Source: Sphingobacterium kitahiroshimense (GTDB lineage Bacteria > Bacteroidota > Bacteroidia > Sphingobacteriales > Sphingobacteriaceae). Taken from it: DNA of 64,000 nucleotides. The notes under the pieces are model-generated. The model saw only the letters and a list, made by a program, of their open reading frames with translations, was not told where the DNA came from and ran no database searches. Shown here piece by piece: positions 16,356 to 25,274 of the stretch; the stretch's first letter is position 1, and each line of letters starts with the position of its first letter. Location: positions 4,898,001 to 4,962,000 of the forward strand of contig NZ_JAOQNK010000001.1 in NCBI RefSeq assembly GCF_025961315.1, in the 5' to 3' direction. Both the position numbers and the translations under genes were made by a program.

Positions 16356-18823
16356 TGGAATCTAGAAGACAATTTATAAAAAAAGCGTCAGCATTAGCTG
16401 GCGCTACAGCAGTCGTTAATTGGTTACCTGAATCAATTCAACGCGCATTAGCTATTGAAGCACCGTTGGGATCGACCTATATGGACGCAGAGCATATTGT
16501 CTTTTTAATGCAAGAGAATCGCTCATTTGATCATTGCTTTGGTACACTCAAAGGGGTGCGCGGTTTTAATGACCCTCGAGCACTAAAACTACCTAACGGT
16601 CTTCCTGTTTGGATACAAGGAAATAAAAAAGGAGAATATTTTGCACCTTTTCATTTAGATATTGTTAATAGTAAATCCACTTGGATGGGTTCTTTGCCAC
16701 ATGGTTGGCGAGATATGGTAGCCGCGCGTAATGATGGCCGGATGGACAATTGGCTGGAAGCAAAAAGTTCAGGTATTAAAGATTATAAAGCTATGCCGCT
16801 TACGATGGGCTATTATAATCGGGCAGATTTACCTTTCTATTATGCATTTGCCGATGCTTTTACTGTCTGTGATCAACATTTTTGCTCTTCTCTGACAGGG
16901 ACAAGTGCTAATCGCTCCTATTTTTGGACAGGAACAGTGCGCGAAAATCCACGTGACCCTGAATCAACCGCCCATGTGGATAATGGCCAAATCAATTACA
17001 AAGATGTAAGTTGGAAATCTTATCCAGAACGGTTAGAAGAATCTGGAGTATCTTGGAAGGTATATCAAAACGAACTGAGCATCCCTGTCGGATTTGAAGG
17101 TGAGGAAGAAGACTGGTTGGCCAACTTTACAGATAATAATCTGGAATTTCACAAACAATACGGTGTCCGCTATCACCCTGCGCACCGTACCTGGATGGAA
17201 TGCAAATTGAAACAGCTAGAAAAAGATGTGATCGGTTTAAAAGACTCAGTGGAAGAATCTAAGTTAAAAAAGCAAATTGAAGATCTAAAACAAGATTTAC
17301 AGCGCTTTTCAAAACAGAATTTCGAAAAGTTATCCGATCTACATCAGGCCATTCATAAAAAAGCTTTTGTAACTAATATTGGTGATCCTGATTATCATCG
17401 GGTAGAAAAATTGGTTTACGAAGATAGCCAGGGTAAGCAGGAAGTTGATGTACCTGCTGGAGATGTGTTTTATCAATTTCGTAAAGATGTTAAAGAGAAG
17501 AACTTACCTACAGTGTCGTGGTTGGTAGCCCCATGTCGTTTTTCTGACCATCCTGGGTCGCCTTGGTATGGAGCTTGGTATGTTTCAGAAGCATTAGATA
17601 TTTTGACAAAGGATCCTGAGGTCTGGAAAAAAACAATCTTTATATTGACGTATGATGAAAATGACGGATATTTCGATCATGTTTCGCCATTTGTCCCTCC
17701 AATGGAAGGTAATAGAGATTCCGGAAAGACTGCTGTAGGTATCCATACGGCAGATGAATATGTCACTAAAGAACAGGAGCGGAGAAGAACAGGGAAAACC
17801 GATTCGGAACTGGAAAGCCCGATAGGACTAGGATTTCGAGTTCCATTAGTGATTGCTTCACCTTGGTCTAAAGGCGGATGGGTAAATTCGGAAGTTTTCG
17901 ATCATACCTCTTGTTTACAGTTCTTGGAACAATTTCTACTCCAGAAAACAGGAAAAGATATCAAAGAAACAAATATTTCCTCATGGAGAAGATTGGTATG
18001 TGGAGATTTAAATTCTGTATTTCGTAAAGTAACAGATACTTCCCTTAATTCTTTAGTTCCTGTTAATCGGGATCAGTATGTAGAGCGTATTTATAGTGCA
18101 CGTGCAAAGAAATTACCAACAGAATTTGTACAGATCGCACCTTCAGAATTGGATCAAATTCGTAAAAAAGGTTTACCAACTTCAATAAAAGCTATACAGG
18201 AGAAAGGTATCAAACCAGCATGTGCACTGCCATATGCATTGGAAGTCAATGCAGAGTTGGAACATAATAGTTTTGAAATTACTTTTGAAACTAAAGTTCC
18301 TGTTAAATCGAAGAAAAAAATTGGAGTTCCTTTTCAGGTTAGATCCCAAATGGCTTATGGAAAAGTAGGTGCAGGTCAGGTTTGGAATTTTGCGGTTAAA
18401 GAAAATGAACCTTTGAGGTATGCTTGGCATATGGATCAATTAAAGGGAGATAGTATCGAAATGGAGCTACATGGTCCTAACGGCTTTTTCAGAATGTTCA
18501 AGTTGCATAAAGAAAAGCCACATGCCATCATCGTTAAACAATATCACAAAAAAAACACCATAGCATTGGAACTGAAAAAGATTAATAAAGGACACAGTTA
18601 TTTGATTAAAGATCGGAATTATGGTTGCTTTGAGCCTTTTTCGCTAGATCAATCTTTTTCAGGTACCAAAATACTTGACCTCAGCAAAAGCCATGGATGG
18701 TATGATCTTGAGGTAACTTGTAAAGAAGATCCAGAATTTTGTTTTGTATTTGCTGGACATATTGAAAATGGGATGCCAAGTAAGACTGATCCTTTAATGG
18801 GAGATGTAATTAATCATTCTTAG
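16355..18823 (+). CDS. Phospholipase C, phosphocholine-specific type, Tat-exported
   Basis: This 822-residue protein begins MESRRQFIKKASALAGATAV, a clear twin-arginine signal followed by a hydrophobic stretch. The phosphoesterase domain starts with EHIVFLMQENRSFDHCFGTLKGVRGF, the metal-site signature of bacterial Tat-exported phospholipases C and acid phosphatases. Further family stretches are DNGQINYKDVSWKSYPERLEE and TYDENDGYFDHVSPFVPP. Two C-terminal DUF756-like beta domains occupy about residues 640-820. The family hydrolyses phosphatidylcholine or sphingomyelin to diacylglycerol or ceramide and a phosphorylated head group. Its start overlaps the SusD stop, so it belongs to the SusC/SusD operon. 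Uptake of a released product through this pair is inferred. A terminator follows at 18868. Confidence 0.92.
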   Translation: MESRRQFIKKASALAGATAVVNWLPESIQRALAIEAPLGSTYMDAEHIVFLMQENRSFDHCFGTLKGVRGFNDPRALKLPNGLPVWIQGNKKGEYFAPFHLDIVNSKSTWMGSLPHGWRDMVAARNDGRMDNWLEAKSSGIKDYKAMPLTMGYYNRADLPFYYAFADAFTVCDQHFCSSLTGTSANRSYFWTGTVRENPRDPESTAHVDNGQINYKDVSWKSYPERLEESGVSWKVYQNELSIPVGFEGEEEDWLANFTDNNLEFHKQYGVRYHPAHRTWMECKLKQLEKDVIGLKDSVEESKLKKQIEDLKQDLQRFSKQNFEKLSDLHQAIHKKAFVTNIGDPDYHRVEKLVYEDSQGKQEVDVPAGDVFYQFRKDVKEKNLPTVSWLVAPCRFSDHPGSPWYGAWYVSEALDILTKDPEVWKKTIFILTYDENDGYFDHVSPFVPPMEGNRDSGKTAVGIHTADEYVTKEQERRRTGKTDSELESPIGLGFRVPLVIASPWSKGGWVNSEVFDHTSCLQFLEQFLLQKTGKDIKETNISSWRRLVCGDLNSVFRKVTDTSLNSLVPVNRDQYVERIYSARAKKLPTEFVQIAPSELDQIRKKGLPTSIKAIQEKGIKPACALPYALEVNAELEHNSFEITFETKVPVKSKKKIGVPFQVRSQMAYGKVGAGQVWNFAVKENEPLRYAWHMDQLKGDSIEMELHGPNGFFRMFKLHKEKPHAIIVKQYHKKNTIALELKKINKGHSYLIKDRNYGCFEPFSLDQSFSGTKILDLSKSHGWYDLEVTCKEDPEFCFVFAGHIENGMPSKTDPLMGDVINHS

Positions 18824-18867
18824 GTCGACCAATATATAATGTAGATCGTTGTTTTTTTAAGGTTCAT

Positions 18868-18899
18868 AAAAAAAGCGCACTACATAGGTGCGCTTTTTT
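18868..18899. terminator. Bidirectional intrinsic terminator
   Basis: AAAAAAAGCGCAC and GTGCGCTTTTTT form a strong GC-rich stem with a seven-base loop, with A and T runs that would serve both the plus-strand phospholipase operon and the minus-strand antiporter gene. Confidence 0.85.
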
Positions 18900-18928
18900 A
18901 TCTGGCGATAAGATGACGAAATTCAAAC

Positions 18929-20074
18929 TTATGGATTAAATACCAGCATCATGTACAGAGCAAATAGAGCCAAATGAATAATACCTAAAATAGGAGTAGT
19001 CCTTTTCCCTAAAAAGCTGATCAAGCTTAGTAAGAGGGTCATTGTAAATAAAACAGTCTCTGTACCAGTTAATCCAAATAGAACTAATTTTCCTTTTAGT
19101 AATCCTACTAGCAGTACAGCGGGAACCGTTAAACCTACAGTCGAGACAAAAGCGCCGTGACATAAGTTGATACTTCTTTGAAATTCGTTATTACGAGCTG
19201 CTTTAACCGCTGTAATAGACTCCGGGGTAAATACAATGATAGCAATAAGAATACCACCCAATGCTATTGGAAGTTTTGCGGTAGCAATACCATAATCAAC
19301 CACCACTGCCATTTGATGTGATAGCAATACTATTGGTAGAATCATTAAAATAAGAAGGGCTGAACGAATCCATATTTCCTTTTTATCCTGAGATTTTGGG
19401 GCATCTTTATTAACAGAATTTTGTATCTGGCTAGGATATTGAATCTCAAGATTTCCTTTTGCCGGTTGTATGTATAAGTGACTATATCCTTTTAATTGAT
19501 AGTAAAGAAATGCGATGTATACAAGTATAATTAAAGTTGAAATGAATATCGCTTGTAAAGTCGTAAATGCGCCATTGCCTGCTCCTTGAATAAAATTAGG
19601 AAGTAATAATGAAGTTGCTCCAAGTATTACAATCATTGAAAAATAAGACAGTGTTCCCTGAGCATTATATTCTTGTTCTTTATATTTGGCACTTCCAAGT
19701 AAAATGCAAAGTCCTACCACAAGATTCATGATAATCATCATGACAGAAAAGATTGAATCCTTTCCGATTGTTGGAGATTCTGCAGGACCAAGCATAACAG
19801 CAGCAATCAAAACCACTTCGATCGTAACGATTGAAAGTGTAAGGATAAGTGTTCCAAAAGGTTCACCTAACTTATGTGCAAGCTCGTCCGCTTCTTTTAC
19901 AACACCGAATGAAGCGGTTAAAATTGTAGCCAAAAGAATAATAAATATGGTGATTGCCGATACAGGAGAAAATGTTGTTTTAAAAATCTGTTGGTCAAAT
20001 ACCATTAAACCGATGACAATAATCCAGATGGTCATTAATCGGATTATTGTCTTTGTACTCAGTATTGTTTTCAT
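18929..20074 (-). CDS. Calcium (or sodium/potassium):proton antiporter, ChaA type
   Basis: From the start at 20074 this is a 381-residue polytopic membrane protein of the CaCA superfamily. The first repeat contains GVVKEADELAHKLGEPFGT and LTLSIVTIEVVLIA, and the second contains FTPESITAVKAA and NLCHGAFVSTVGLTVPAVLL. These are the paired alpha-repeats with acidic residues that form the ion path in ChaA/CAX exchangers. About 11 membrane segments are visible. The reading frame continues to 20104, but MKTILSTKTI at 20074 is the natural beginning. Members expel Ca2+ or Na+/K+ in exchange for protons; the ion cannot be decided here. The gene is single and convergent with the phospholipase operon. 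Confidence 0.87.
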   Translation of the reverse strand: MKTILSTKTIIRLMTIWIIVIGLMVFDQQIFKTTFSPVSAITIFIILLATILTASFGVVKEADELAHKLGEPFGTLILTLSIVTIEVVLIAAVMLGPAESPTIGKDSIFSVMMIIMNLVVGLCILLGSAKYKEQEYNAQGTLSYFSMIVILGATSLLLPNFIQGAGNGAFTTLQAIFISTLIILVYIAFLYYQLKGYSHLYIQPAKGNLEIQYPSQIQNSVNKDAPKSQDKKEIWIRSALLILMILPIVLLSHQMAVVVDYGIATAKLPIALGGILIAIIVFTPESITAVKAARNNEFQRSINLCHGAFVSTVGLTVPAVLLVGLLKGKLVLFGLTGTETVLFTMTLLLSLISFLGKRTTPILGIIHLALFALYMMLVFNP

Positions 20075-20301
20075 ATTGTTTCCGTATATAAATTGCTGAT
20101 ACAAATATCTTTACTAAAAGTGGTATTAATTTTAACATTTGATAAAAACTATATGTAACGTAATTTTTTTGTTTTAGTGATAGATGCACGATTTCTAGTT
20201 TAGGAAGAGTATTTCTTATTATATTCAAGCCTGTATTCGTAATTTTTTTGTGTTGATTCGGAGTTACTAGATTCAATAATTGATATTTTTAGTATATTCG
20301 T

Positions 20302-20334
20302 TTTGATAACTATAATAAAAAATCTAAATCTTTG
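20302..20334 (+). promoter_or_regulatory. Bacteroidota promoter for the DUF1080 lipoprotein gene
   Basis: TTTG at 20302-20305 is followed after 21 bases by AATCTTTG at 20327-20334. This fits the TTTG-N19-21-TAnnTTTG consensus with one mismatch and lies 17 bases before the start codon at 20352. Confidence 0.5.
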
Positions 20335-20351
20335 TTACAATTCTTTAAAAA

Positions 20352-21353
20352 ATGTTAAGAAATCATTTAAAATATAGTGTTCTCTTTTGTTTATTGGGAG
20401 CAAGTGTAAGTTCATGTCAAACGGCAGATCAAAAAAAAGAACCCGAAGTAGAACATAATCCTGCAAAACAAGTCGTACCTGAAAGAGCTAAAGATTTGAT
20501 CGGTCGTTGGGATTTGAATGTGGATAAAGATGGAAAAGTAGTACCATCTTGGATTGAAGTAAAACTATCTGGATTTAACACATTGGTAGGAAGTTATGTT
20601 GGTGACAGTGGCAGTGCTCGCCCTGTTTCTCATGTAAAGCTTGAGGATGGAAAATTTTCATTTGCTATTCCGCCACAATGGGAAGGTGGAGAAGGTGATT
20701 TTGTGATTGCAGGTGAATTGACGGCTACGGGTATTAAAGGGACCGTGACGACTAATAAAGGTGTTAGCTATAACTTTACAGGTGAAAAAGCACCTTATTT
20801 AAATCGTACAGGAACTGTTCAATGGGGAGAGGCTATTGAGCTTTTTAATGGTAAAGATTTGACAGGTTGGAAAACGATTGGTGGCGAGAATAACTGGTCG
20901 GTAAAAGAGGGTATCTTGACGAACGCAAAGGCGGGTGCTAATTTGGTAACAGATCAAAAATTTGAAGATTTTAAATTAGAAGCAGAATTTCGATATACAA
21001 CCGGTGGTAATTCTGGTATTTATTTAAGAGGAAGATACGAATTGCAAATTGAAGACAGTCCAAAGGATCAACATCCAGGAAGTCTCTATTTTGGCGGTAT
21101 CTATGGCTTTCTAGCTCCAAATGAAATGGCTACATTAGGACCAGATCAATGGCAGAAGTATGAAGTTACATTGGTTGGAAGATTGGTTACTATTGTCGCA
21201 AATGGTAAGACGATTATTAATAATCAAGAAATACCAGGAATAACAGGTGGTGCGTTAGATAGTAAAGAAGGTGAACCAGGACCTATATATTTACAAGGAG
21301 ATCATGCTCCGGTAGAATTTAGAAAAATAAAGATCACACCGGCTAAGAAATAA
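20352..21353 (+). CDS. DUF1080 (3-keto-disaccharide hydrolase family) lipoprotein
   Basis: This 333-residue protein has a lipoprotein signal with lipobox VSSC (Cys22). An N-terminal beta domain (about 46-147, DLIGRWDLNV to YNFTGEK) is followed by a DUF1080 domain at about 158-331. That domain carries IELFNGKDLTGW, GNSGIYLRGRYELQIED and YLQGDHAPVEFRKIKI, a concanavalin-like fold. Some DUF1080 proteins hydrolyse 3-keto-glycosides, so a surface or periplasmic sugar hydrolase is possible. No dehydrogenase partner is nearby, so the exact role is uncertain. Confidence 0.88.
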   Translation: MLRNHLKYSVLFCLLGASVSSCQTADQKKEPEVEHNPAKQVVPERAKDLIGRWDLNVDKDGKVVPSWIEVKLSGFNTLVGSYVGDSGSARPVSHVKLEDGKFSFAIPPQWEGGEGDFVIAGELTATGIKGTVTTNKGVSYNFTGEKAPYLNRTGTVQWGEAIELFNGKDLTGWKTIGGENNWSVKEGILTNAKAGANLVTDQKFEDFKLEAEFRYTTGGNSGIYLRGRYELQIEDSPKDQHPGSLYFGGIYGFLAPNEMATLGPDQWQKYEVTLVGRLVTIVANGKTIINNQEIPGITGGALDSKEGEPGPIYLQGDHAPVEFRKIKITPAKK

Positions 21354-21367
21354 TAACAATACAAATA

Positions 21368-21398
21368 AAAAAGCCTCTTTCTACTGAAGGAGGCTTTT
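21368..21398. terminator. Bidirectional terminator between the DUF1080 and PepSY-like genes
   Basis: AAAAGCCTC and GAGGCTTTT form a nine-base stem with a 13-base loop between two convergent genes, with A and T runs at the ends. Confidence 0.8.
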
Positions 21399-21402
21399 AA
21401 TT

Positions 21403-21858
21403 TTATAAGATGATTTTTACAAATTGACCACTTGGATCGAACAATAAATCGATATCATTTGTTAGTTCAACTTCAAATCCAGCAGTAACTTTATCGATGG
21501 CGCTGATTTGTGCAGTTTTATAATTTGTATCCACGTAGCTGACTATAGTAGTTGAGATAAAACCCGTAGGAATAGCAGTATCATTGTCGGATTCTACTTC
21601 TTTCCAATTACCTTCTTGATCAAAATCAACTTCGATTCCATTGGCTAACTCCACACTGTAAGCTGTTTTATTTGTTGCAGTAGGAGTTTGTTTCTCAACT
21701 TTTCGAATAGTTACATCTTTGAAGAAGGTGTTAAGAAATGTGGATGCTGATGCTGGTAAAGATGTAGCAGGGACTTGATGATCATCATCTTTGTCACAAG
21801 ATACTAAAATGAATGCAACTGTAATTAACGCCGTAAATGTTAAAATTAACTTTTTCAT
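21403..21858 (-). CDS. PepSY-like domain lipoprotein
   Basis: This 151-residue protein has a lipoprotein signal ending FILVSC (Cys21) and then an acidic linker (DKDDDHQ). It carries two copies of a PepSY-like unit: LPASASTFLNTFFKDVTIRK with YSVELANGIEVDFDQEGNW, then FISTTIVSYVDTNY with FEVELTNDIDLLFDPSGQF. This is the Bacteroidota PepSY_like family, whose biochemical role is unknown to me. The gene follows a paralogue by 12 bases and lies downstream of a two-component system, so it may be a target or accessory of that system. Confidence 0.85.
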   Translation of the reverse strand: MKKLILTFTALITVAFILVSCDKDDDHQVPATSLPASASTFLNTFFKDVTIRKVEKQTPTATNKTAYSVELANGIEVDFDQEGNWKEVESDNDTAIPTGFISTTIVSYVDTNYKTAQISAIDKVTAGFEVELTNDIDLLFDPSGQFVKIIL

Positions 21859-21870
21859 ATTTTAATTCTA

Positions 21871-22311
21871 TTAATCATCTATTTTAGTAAACTGCCCTTT
21901 TTTATTAAACTCCAATTCAAGACCATTTGAAATTTCAACTTCAAATTTACGGCTTGACTTTTTGATTTTTACAATGTGGGTATTAGGAAAACTTTTTGTA
22001 ACATAATTTTGAATTGATTTTGGTACAAATTTTAAAGGAATAGCGTTATGGTGACCATCCACTTCTTCCCAATCTCCTGATTTATCAAATTCTATTTTTG
22101 TACCATTATTTAAAATCACTTGGTATTCTTTTGAAAGTAGATTTTCTTTTTCTTCAATTGTACTTGTGATCTGATTGCTGGCAAAATTGTTTTTAATAAA
22201 TGTTTGTGCATTTGCAGGTAATTGATTGCTGTTAATCACCTTTTTTTGTGCATAGCTAACTGTCGATAATGCTACTAAAGCAACGATCGCCATTGTTTTA
22301 ATTTTCTTCAT
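21871..22311 (-). CDS. PepSY-like domain secreted protein
   Basis: This 146-residue protein has a cleavable signal peptide (VALSTVSYAQ) and two PepSY-like units, LPANAQTFIKNNFASNQITS with YQVILNNGTKIEFDKSGDWEEV and FVPKSIQNYVTKSFPNTHI with FEVEISNGLELEFNKKGQF. It is a clear paralogue of the next gene but is periplasmic rather than lipidated. Unlike most genes in this window it has a canonical Shine-Dalgarno sequence (22319-22324), so it may be highly translated. It lies 62 bases after the sensor kinase gene. Confidence 0.85.
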   Translation of the reverse strand: MKKIKTMAIVALVALSTVSYAQKKVINSNQLPANAQTFIKNNFASNQITSTIEEKENLLSKEYQVILNNGTKIEFDKSGDWEEVDGHHNAIPLKFVPKSIQNYVTKSFPNTHIVKIKKSSRKFEVEISNGLELEFNKKGQFTKIDD

Positions 22312-22318
22312 AATATAT

Positions 22319-22324
22319 CCTCCT
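22319..22324 (-). promoter_or_regulatory. Canonical Shine-Dalgarno site before a PepSY-like gene
   Basis: AGGAGG on the minus strand lies seven bases before the ATG at 22311. Such sites are uncommon in this phylum. A -7-like GAACTTTG (one mismatch to TAnnTTTG) at 22339-22346 suggests a separate promoter. Confidence 0.6.
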
Positions 22325-22373
22325 ATTTATTTATATAACAAAGTTCCTATACAATTTGGTAAAGAATTAGGAA

Positions 22374-23657
22374 TTATAGCTTTTGTATCTTAAAAATATG
22401 AAAATTATTTAAGTATGAGTAATTTATGCTAATGGTCTTGTTTGTCTCTATGATTGTTTTAACTATAGAAAGACCTAATCCATTTGAATTGATTGCAGTA
22501 TTTTCTTTGTGAAATCGATCAAAAATATTTTCTGCTTGTAGTGCAGTGTTTTTGCCTGAATTTGCAATTGTAAAGAAATCCTTATGAATATCGATTTTTA
22601 TAAATCCATCTTTTGATTTATTATAGTTGATAGCATTACGGAGTAAATTGGAAATTAATATCTTTACCAGATCCGCATTGAAATCAGCTGAGAACTTTCC
22701 ATGCTCAAGAACTTCTAAAGTGATTCCCCTAAATTCAATCAAGTCTGCTAACTCTTCACACGCTTCGCGAATCACGCTATTAAAATCCACTGTTTGCGTA
22801 AAATCAAATTGATTGTTTTCAATGCGAGATAGCATAAGTAATGCCTTATTTAATTTAATCATACGTTCTAAAGCTTCTTTAGTTTCACTGATCGTGATTA
22901 AATGATGTTCTGTCAGTTGTTCATCTTCTAGCAGTAACTCTAGTTTATTACTACTGATAGCCAAAGGCGTCTGTAACTCATGGGAAGCATTTTCAATAAA
23001 CAGTTTTTGTTGCTGGAATATTTTTTCATTGCGATCAAGCATTTTATCGATTTCGGTATCCAATAGCATAAATTCTCTAACATTACTGTTGATCGGTACA
23101 GCTGTTTTTATTTTCCCAAACTGATAGCGCTCTAACTTGTCAAGAATTTGATAAAAAGGCTTAAAAGCTCGGTGAAATACAAGTGTGTTGAGTAAAAATA
23201 TACTCACAATAATCAAGATGTATAGTATTATCAAAGCAGTTGCCAGATCATATTTTAGTTCATCTTCTTCTACGGTTGAAGTTCGAATTTCCAGTTGATA
23301 TAGCTGTTTGTCCTTACCATAGAAGTAAGTATTTAAAATTCGATAAGGCTCCATATCCTCATCATATGGCATGTATATGAGATCGTTTTTGAAAATATTT
23401 TTTTCATCCATGTTTACTTGCACATCAGATTTGGTGATTTTAAACTGATTAATACCGAATGTATCCGTTTTTAGAATCGATTCATCTTGGTATGCAGCAC
23501 GAATAATTTCAATTTTTTGATTCTTTAAGCCGTCGTCTACATTATCATACACTTCTTCTGTGATGTATGCATAAAATAATGTTGCCCACACCGCAATTAC
23601 AATCAAAATCATGATTGTAATGTATCTTATAGTGTAATTCTTGAGCGACTTTTTCAT
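22374..23657 (-). CDS. Two-component sensor histidine kinase
   Basis: This 427-residue kinase has one membrane helix at about 11-32, a periplasmic sensor region to about 138 and a second helix at about 139-162. The H-box follows at FIENASHELQTPLA (His226). The ATP-binding domain has an N-box (LLRNAINYNKSKDG), a short G1-like segment (IANSGKN), an F-box-like IFDRFHKE and GLGLSIVKTI. It should autophosphorylate at His226 and pass phosphate to the regulator encoded just upstream. The periplasmic domain has no family I recognise. The downstream PepSY-like genes are candidate partners or targets. Confidence 0.93.
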   Translation of the reverse strand: MKKSLKNYTIRYITIMILIVIAVWATLFYAYITEEVYDNVDDGLKNQKIEIIRAAYQDESILKTDTFGINQFKITKSDVQVNMDEKNIFKNDLIYMPYDEDMEPYRILNTYFYGKDKQLYQLEIRTSTVEEDELKYDLATALIILYILIIVSIFLLNTLVFHRAFKPFYQILDKLERYQFGKIKTAVPINSNVREFMLLDTEIDKMLDRNEKIFQQQKLFIENASHELQTPLAISSNKLELLLEDEQLTEHHLITISETKEALERMIKLNKALLMLSRIENNQFDFTQTVDFNSVIREACEELADLIEFRGITLEVLEHGKFSADFNADLVKILISNLLRNAINYNKSKDGFIKIDIHKDFFTIANSGKNTALQAENIFDRFHKENTAINSNGLGLSIVKTIIETNKTISINYSYLNNFHIFKIQKL

Positions 23658-23788
23658 TAAAATATTTAGTTTTAAATAATGGTATTAGCAGTTAGTGGCA
23701 ATATAAAGATCACTTCACCAGTTTTAGAAGCCATTCAAACAATCGTGAATATATTTTTAGATCTTGGCCATTATTGCTTTGTGGGTCA

Positions 23789-24460
23789 TTAAATCAATTT
23801 GTATCCTATACCATAAACAGCCTGAATATCGATGTCAGCATGATTATCTTTTAATTTTTTTCTTAAATTTTTTATTTGTGAATAAATAAAGTCTAAACTG
23901 TCAGCCTGATCAATATGATCACCCCAAATTGACTCTGCTAAGCTATTTTTTTGAATAAGCTTAGTTGGCCTGATAATAAAATAATAGAGTAAATCAAACT
24001 CCTTTCGATTGAGAATCACAGGTTTGTTGTTAATCTGTATGCTTCTGTCTGTTGTGTTTACTGCAATATTTTTATACGTAATGATATCATCACCATGTTG
24101 ATTCTTTCGGCGAATAATCGATTTGATCCGTGCATGTAATTCTGCCAAATGAAAAGGTTTGGCTAAATAGTCATCAGCACCTAGCTCTAAACCTTTTACT
24201 TTATCGTCTACAGAATCTTTGGCCGACAGGATGATGATCGATTCTTCTTTTCCAATTTCTTTAATCTTTTCTAAGAGTTGCAATCCAGAACCTCCGGGTA
24301 ACATGATATCGAGTAAAATACAATCATATGAATAAATTGATATTTTCTCTAATGCGCTATTGTAATCAAAAGCTTGTTCAACAAGGTATTTTTCAGCTTC
24401 TAAAGATTGCATGATAACCTGGCTCAAGGCAACTTCATCTTCGATTAGTAATATTTTCAT
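23789..24460 (-). CDS. OmpR-family response regulator
   Basis: This 223-residue protein has a receiver domain with acidic pocket EDE (7-9), phosphoacceptor Asp51 (LLDIMLPG) and the conserved AKPF lysine. A C-terminal winged helix (about 125-223, LNRKEFDLLYYF and QIKNLRKKL to YGIGYKLI) follows. It is transcribed first, 131 bases ahead of the sensor kinase. The pair plus the two PepSY-like genes read in the same direction. Targets cannot be read from sequence, but the adjacent PepSY-like genes are the simplest guess. Confidence 0.94.
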   Translation of the reverse strand: MKILLIEDEVALSQVIMQSLEAEKYLVEQAFDYNSALEKISIYSYDCILLDIMLPGGSGLQLLEKIKEIGKEESIIILSAKDSVDDKVKGLELGADDYLAKPFHLAELHARIKSIIRRKNQHGDDIITYKNIAVNTTDRSIQINNKPVILNRKEFDLLYYFIIRPTKLIQKNSLAESIWGDHIDQADSLDFIYSQIKNLRKKLKDNHADIDIQAVYGIGYKLI

Positions 24461-24512
24461 ATCTTTTAATTAGCTAACAAAGTTAATTTTGAAATTAGGA
24501 AAGACTTAGGAA

Positions 24513-24806
24513 TTAAAGTCCAATAACAACTACGACAATATCATCATTATGATAAGCAGGATGAAAATGGGAAATTGCTCTTTGATTTTTATAAATCATC
24601 AGTTCATCATAGACCATTTTTTTCAGAATTCCTTTACCTTTTCCATGTACAAATTTTATTTCAGGCATATCCCAATATATTGCAGCATCCAACATATCGC
24701 GCATGTAGATGAGAGACTCATTAGCTAATTCATCTGGTGTATAATCCTGCCAGTCGTATAGAAAGGCTTCAGCATGTAAATCTATTTGTACAGGGGGTTT
24801 TTTCAT
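24513..24806 (-). CDS. Small Smr-domain protein
   Basis: From the start at 24806 this 97-residue protein is almost entirely a C-terminal-type Smr domain. It opens VQIDLHAEAFLYD and carries the signature KFVHGKGKGILKK. Smr domains are linked to nucleic-acid nicking or binding (MutS2, DUF2027 proteins), but this one stands alone. The longer frame to 24863 adds a hydrophobic leader that overlaps two -7 promoter boxes, so the shorter start is preferred. The catalytic role is unproven. Confidence 0.78.
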   Translation of the reverse strand: MKKPPVQIDLHAEAFLYDWQDYTPDELANESLIYMRDMLDAAIYWDMPEIKFVHGKGKGILKKMVYDELMIYKNQRAISHFHPAYHNDDIVVVVIGL

Positions 24807-24819
24807 GTAAATCTTTTTG

Positions 24820-24835
24820 CAAAGGTACAAAAGTA
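24820..24835 (-). promoter_or_regulatory. Two adjacent -7 promoter boxes before the Smr gene
   Basis: On the minus strand TACTTTTG and TACCTTTG follow each other directly, each an exact TAnnTTTG. They lie 13-30 bases before the start at 24806, so the transcript would have a very short leader. Confidence 0.5.
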
Positions 24836-24869
24836 AGATTAACAGACTACAAATAAAGTTCAAGGAGCT

Positions 24870-25274
24870 TTACTTAACGTCGACAGCTGAATAGAGTCGG
24901 TCATACCATTTTTTGATAGTCGCAGCTTCCTCATAAGACTCTTTTTCAGCATGAGTAAGCATAATATCCTGTATTTGTATTATTAGATCATTATGGTCCT
25001 GAAAAATACCATTGCTGTCACGATAGTCATTAATTATTTCGAGCAAATGATTAAGCGATTTCATCTTGTGATACAAAATATGATGCTTTTCACCAATTTG
25101 ATCTGCAATTTCTTCATACGCTACGCTAGAGTCATTCGTTTGGTTACGTGCCTTATTATAGAGCTGGCTGTAACCAGCAAGCCGATGATTAAGATCATAA
25201 ATCGTGCTTTCAAGATCTTCAATGAGTACAATGAGATTTTCTTGAATTTCAAAATCTTTTGATACGATTGACAT
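24870..25274 (-). CDS. Hypothetical protein with a C-terminal UVR-like helical hairpin
   Basis: This 134-residue protein has no signal or membrane segment and is predicted to be largely alpha-helical. Residues about 107-128 (HAEKESYEEAATIKKWYDRL) resemble the UVR motif of UvrB/UvrC, in which a yEeAA core precedes a basic helix. The remainder is not a family I recognise. It lies 63 bases upstream of the Smr-domain gene in the same direction. A link to DNA repair or to ClpC/McsA-like adaptor roles, where UVR motifs also occur, is speculative. Confidence 0.6.
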   Translation of the reverse strand: MSIVSKDFEIQENLIVLIEDLESTIYDLNHRLAGYSQLYNKARNQTNDSSVAYEEIADQIGEKHHILYHKMKSLNHLLEIINDYRDSNGIFQDHNDLIIQIQDIMLTHAEKESYEEAATIKKWYDRLYSAVDVK

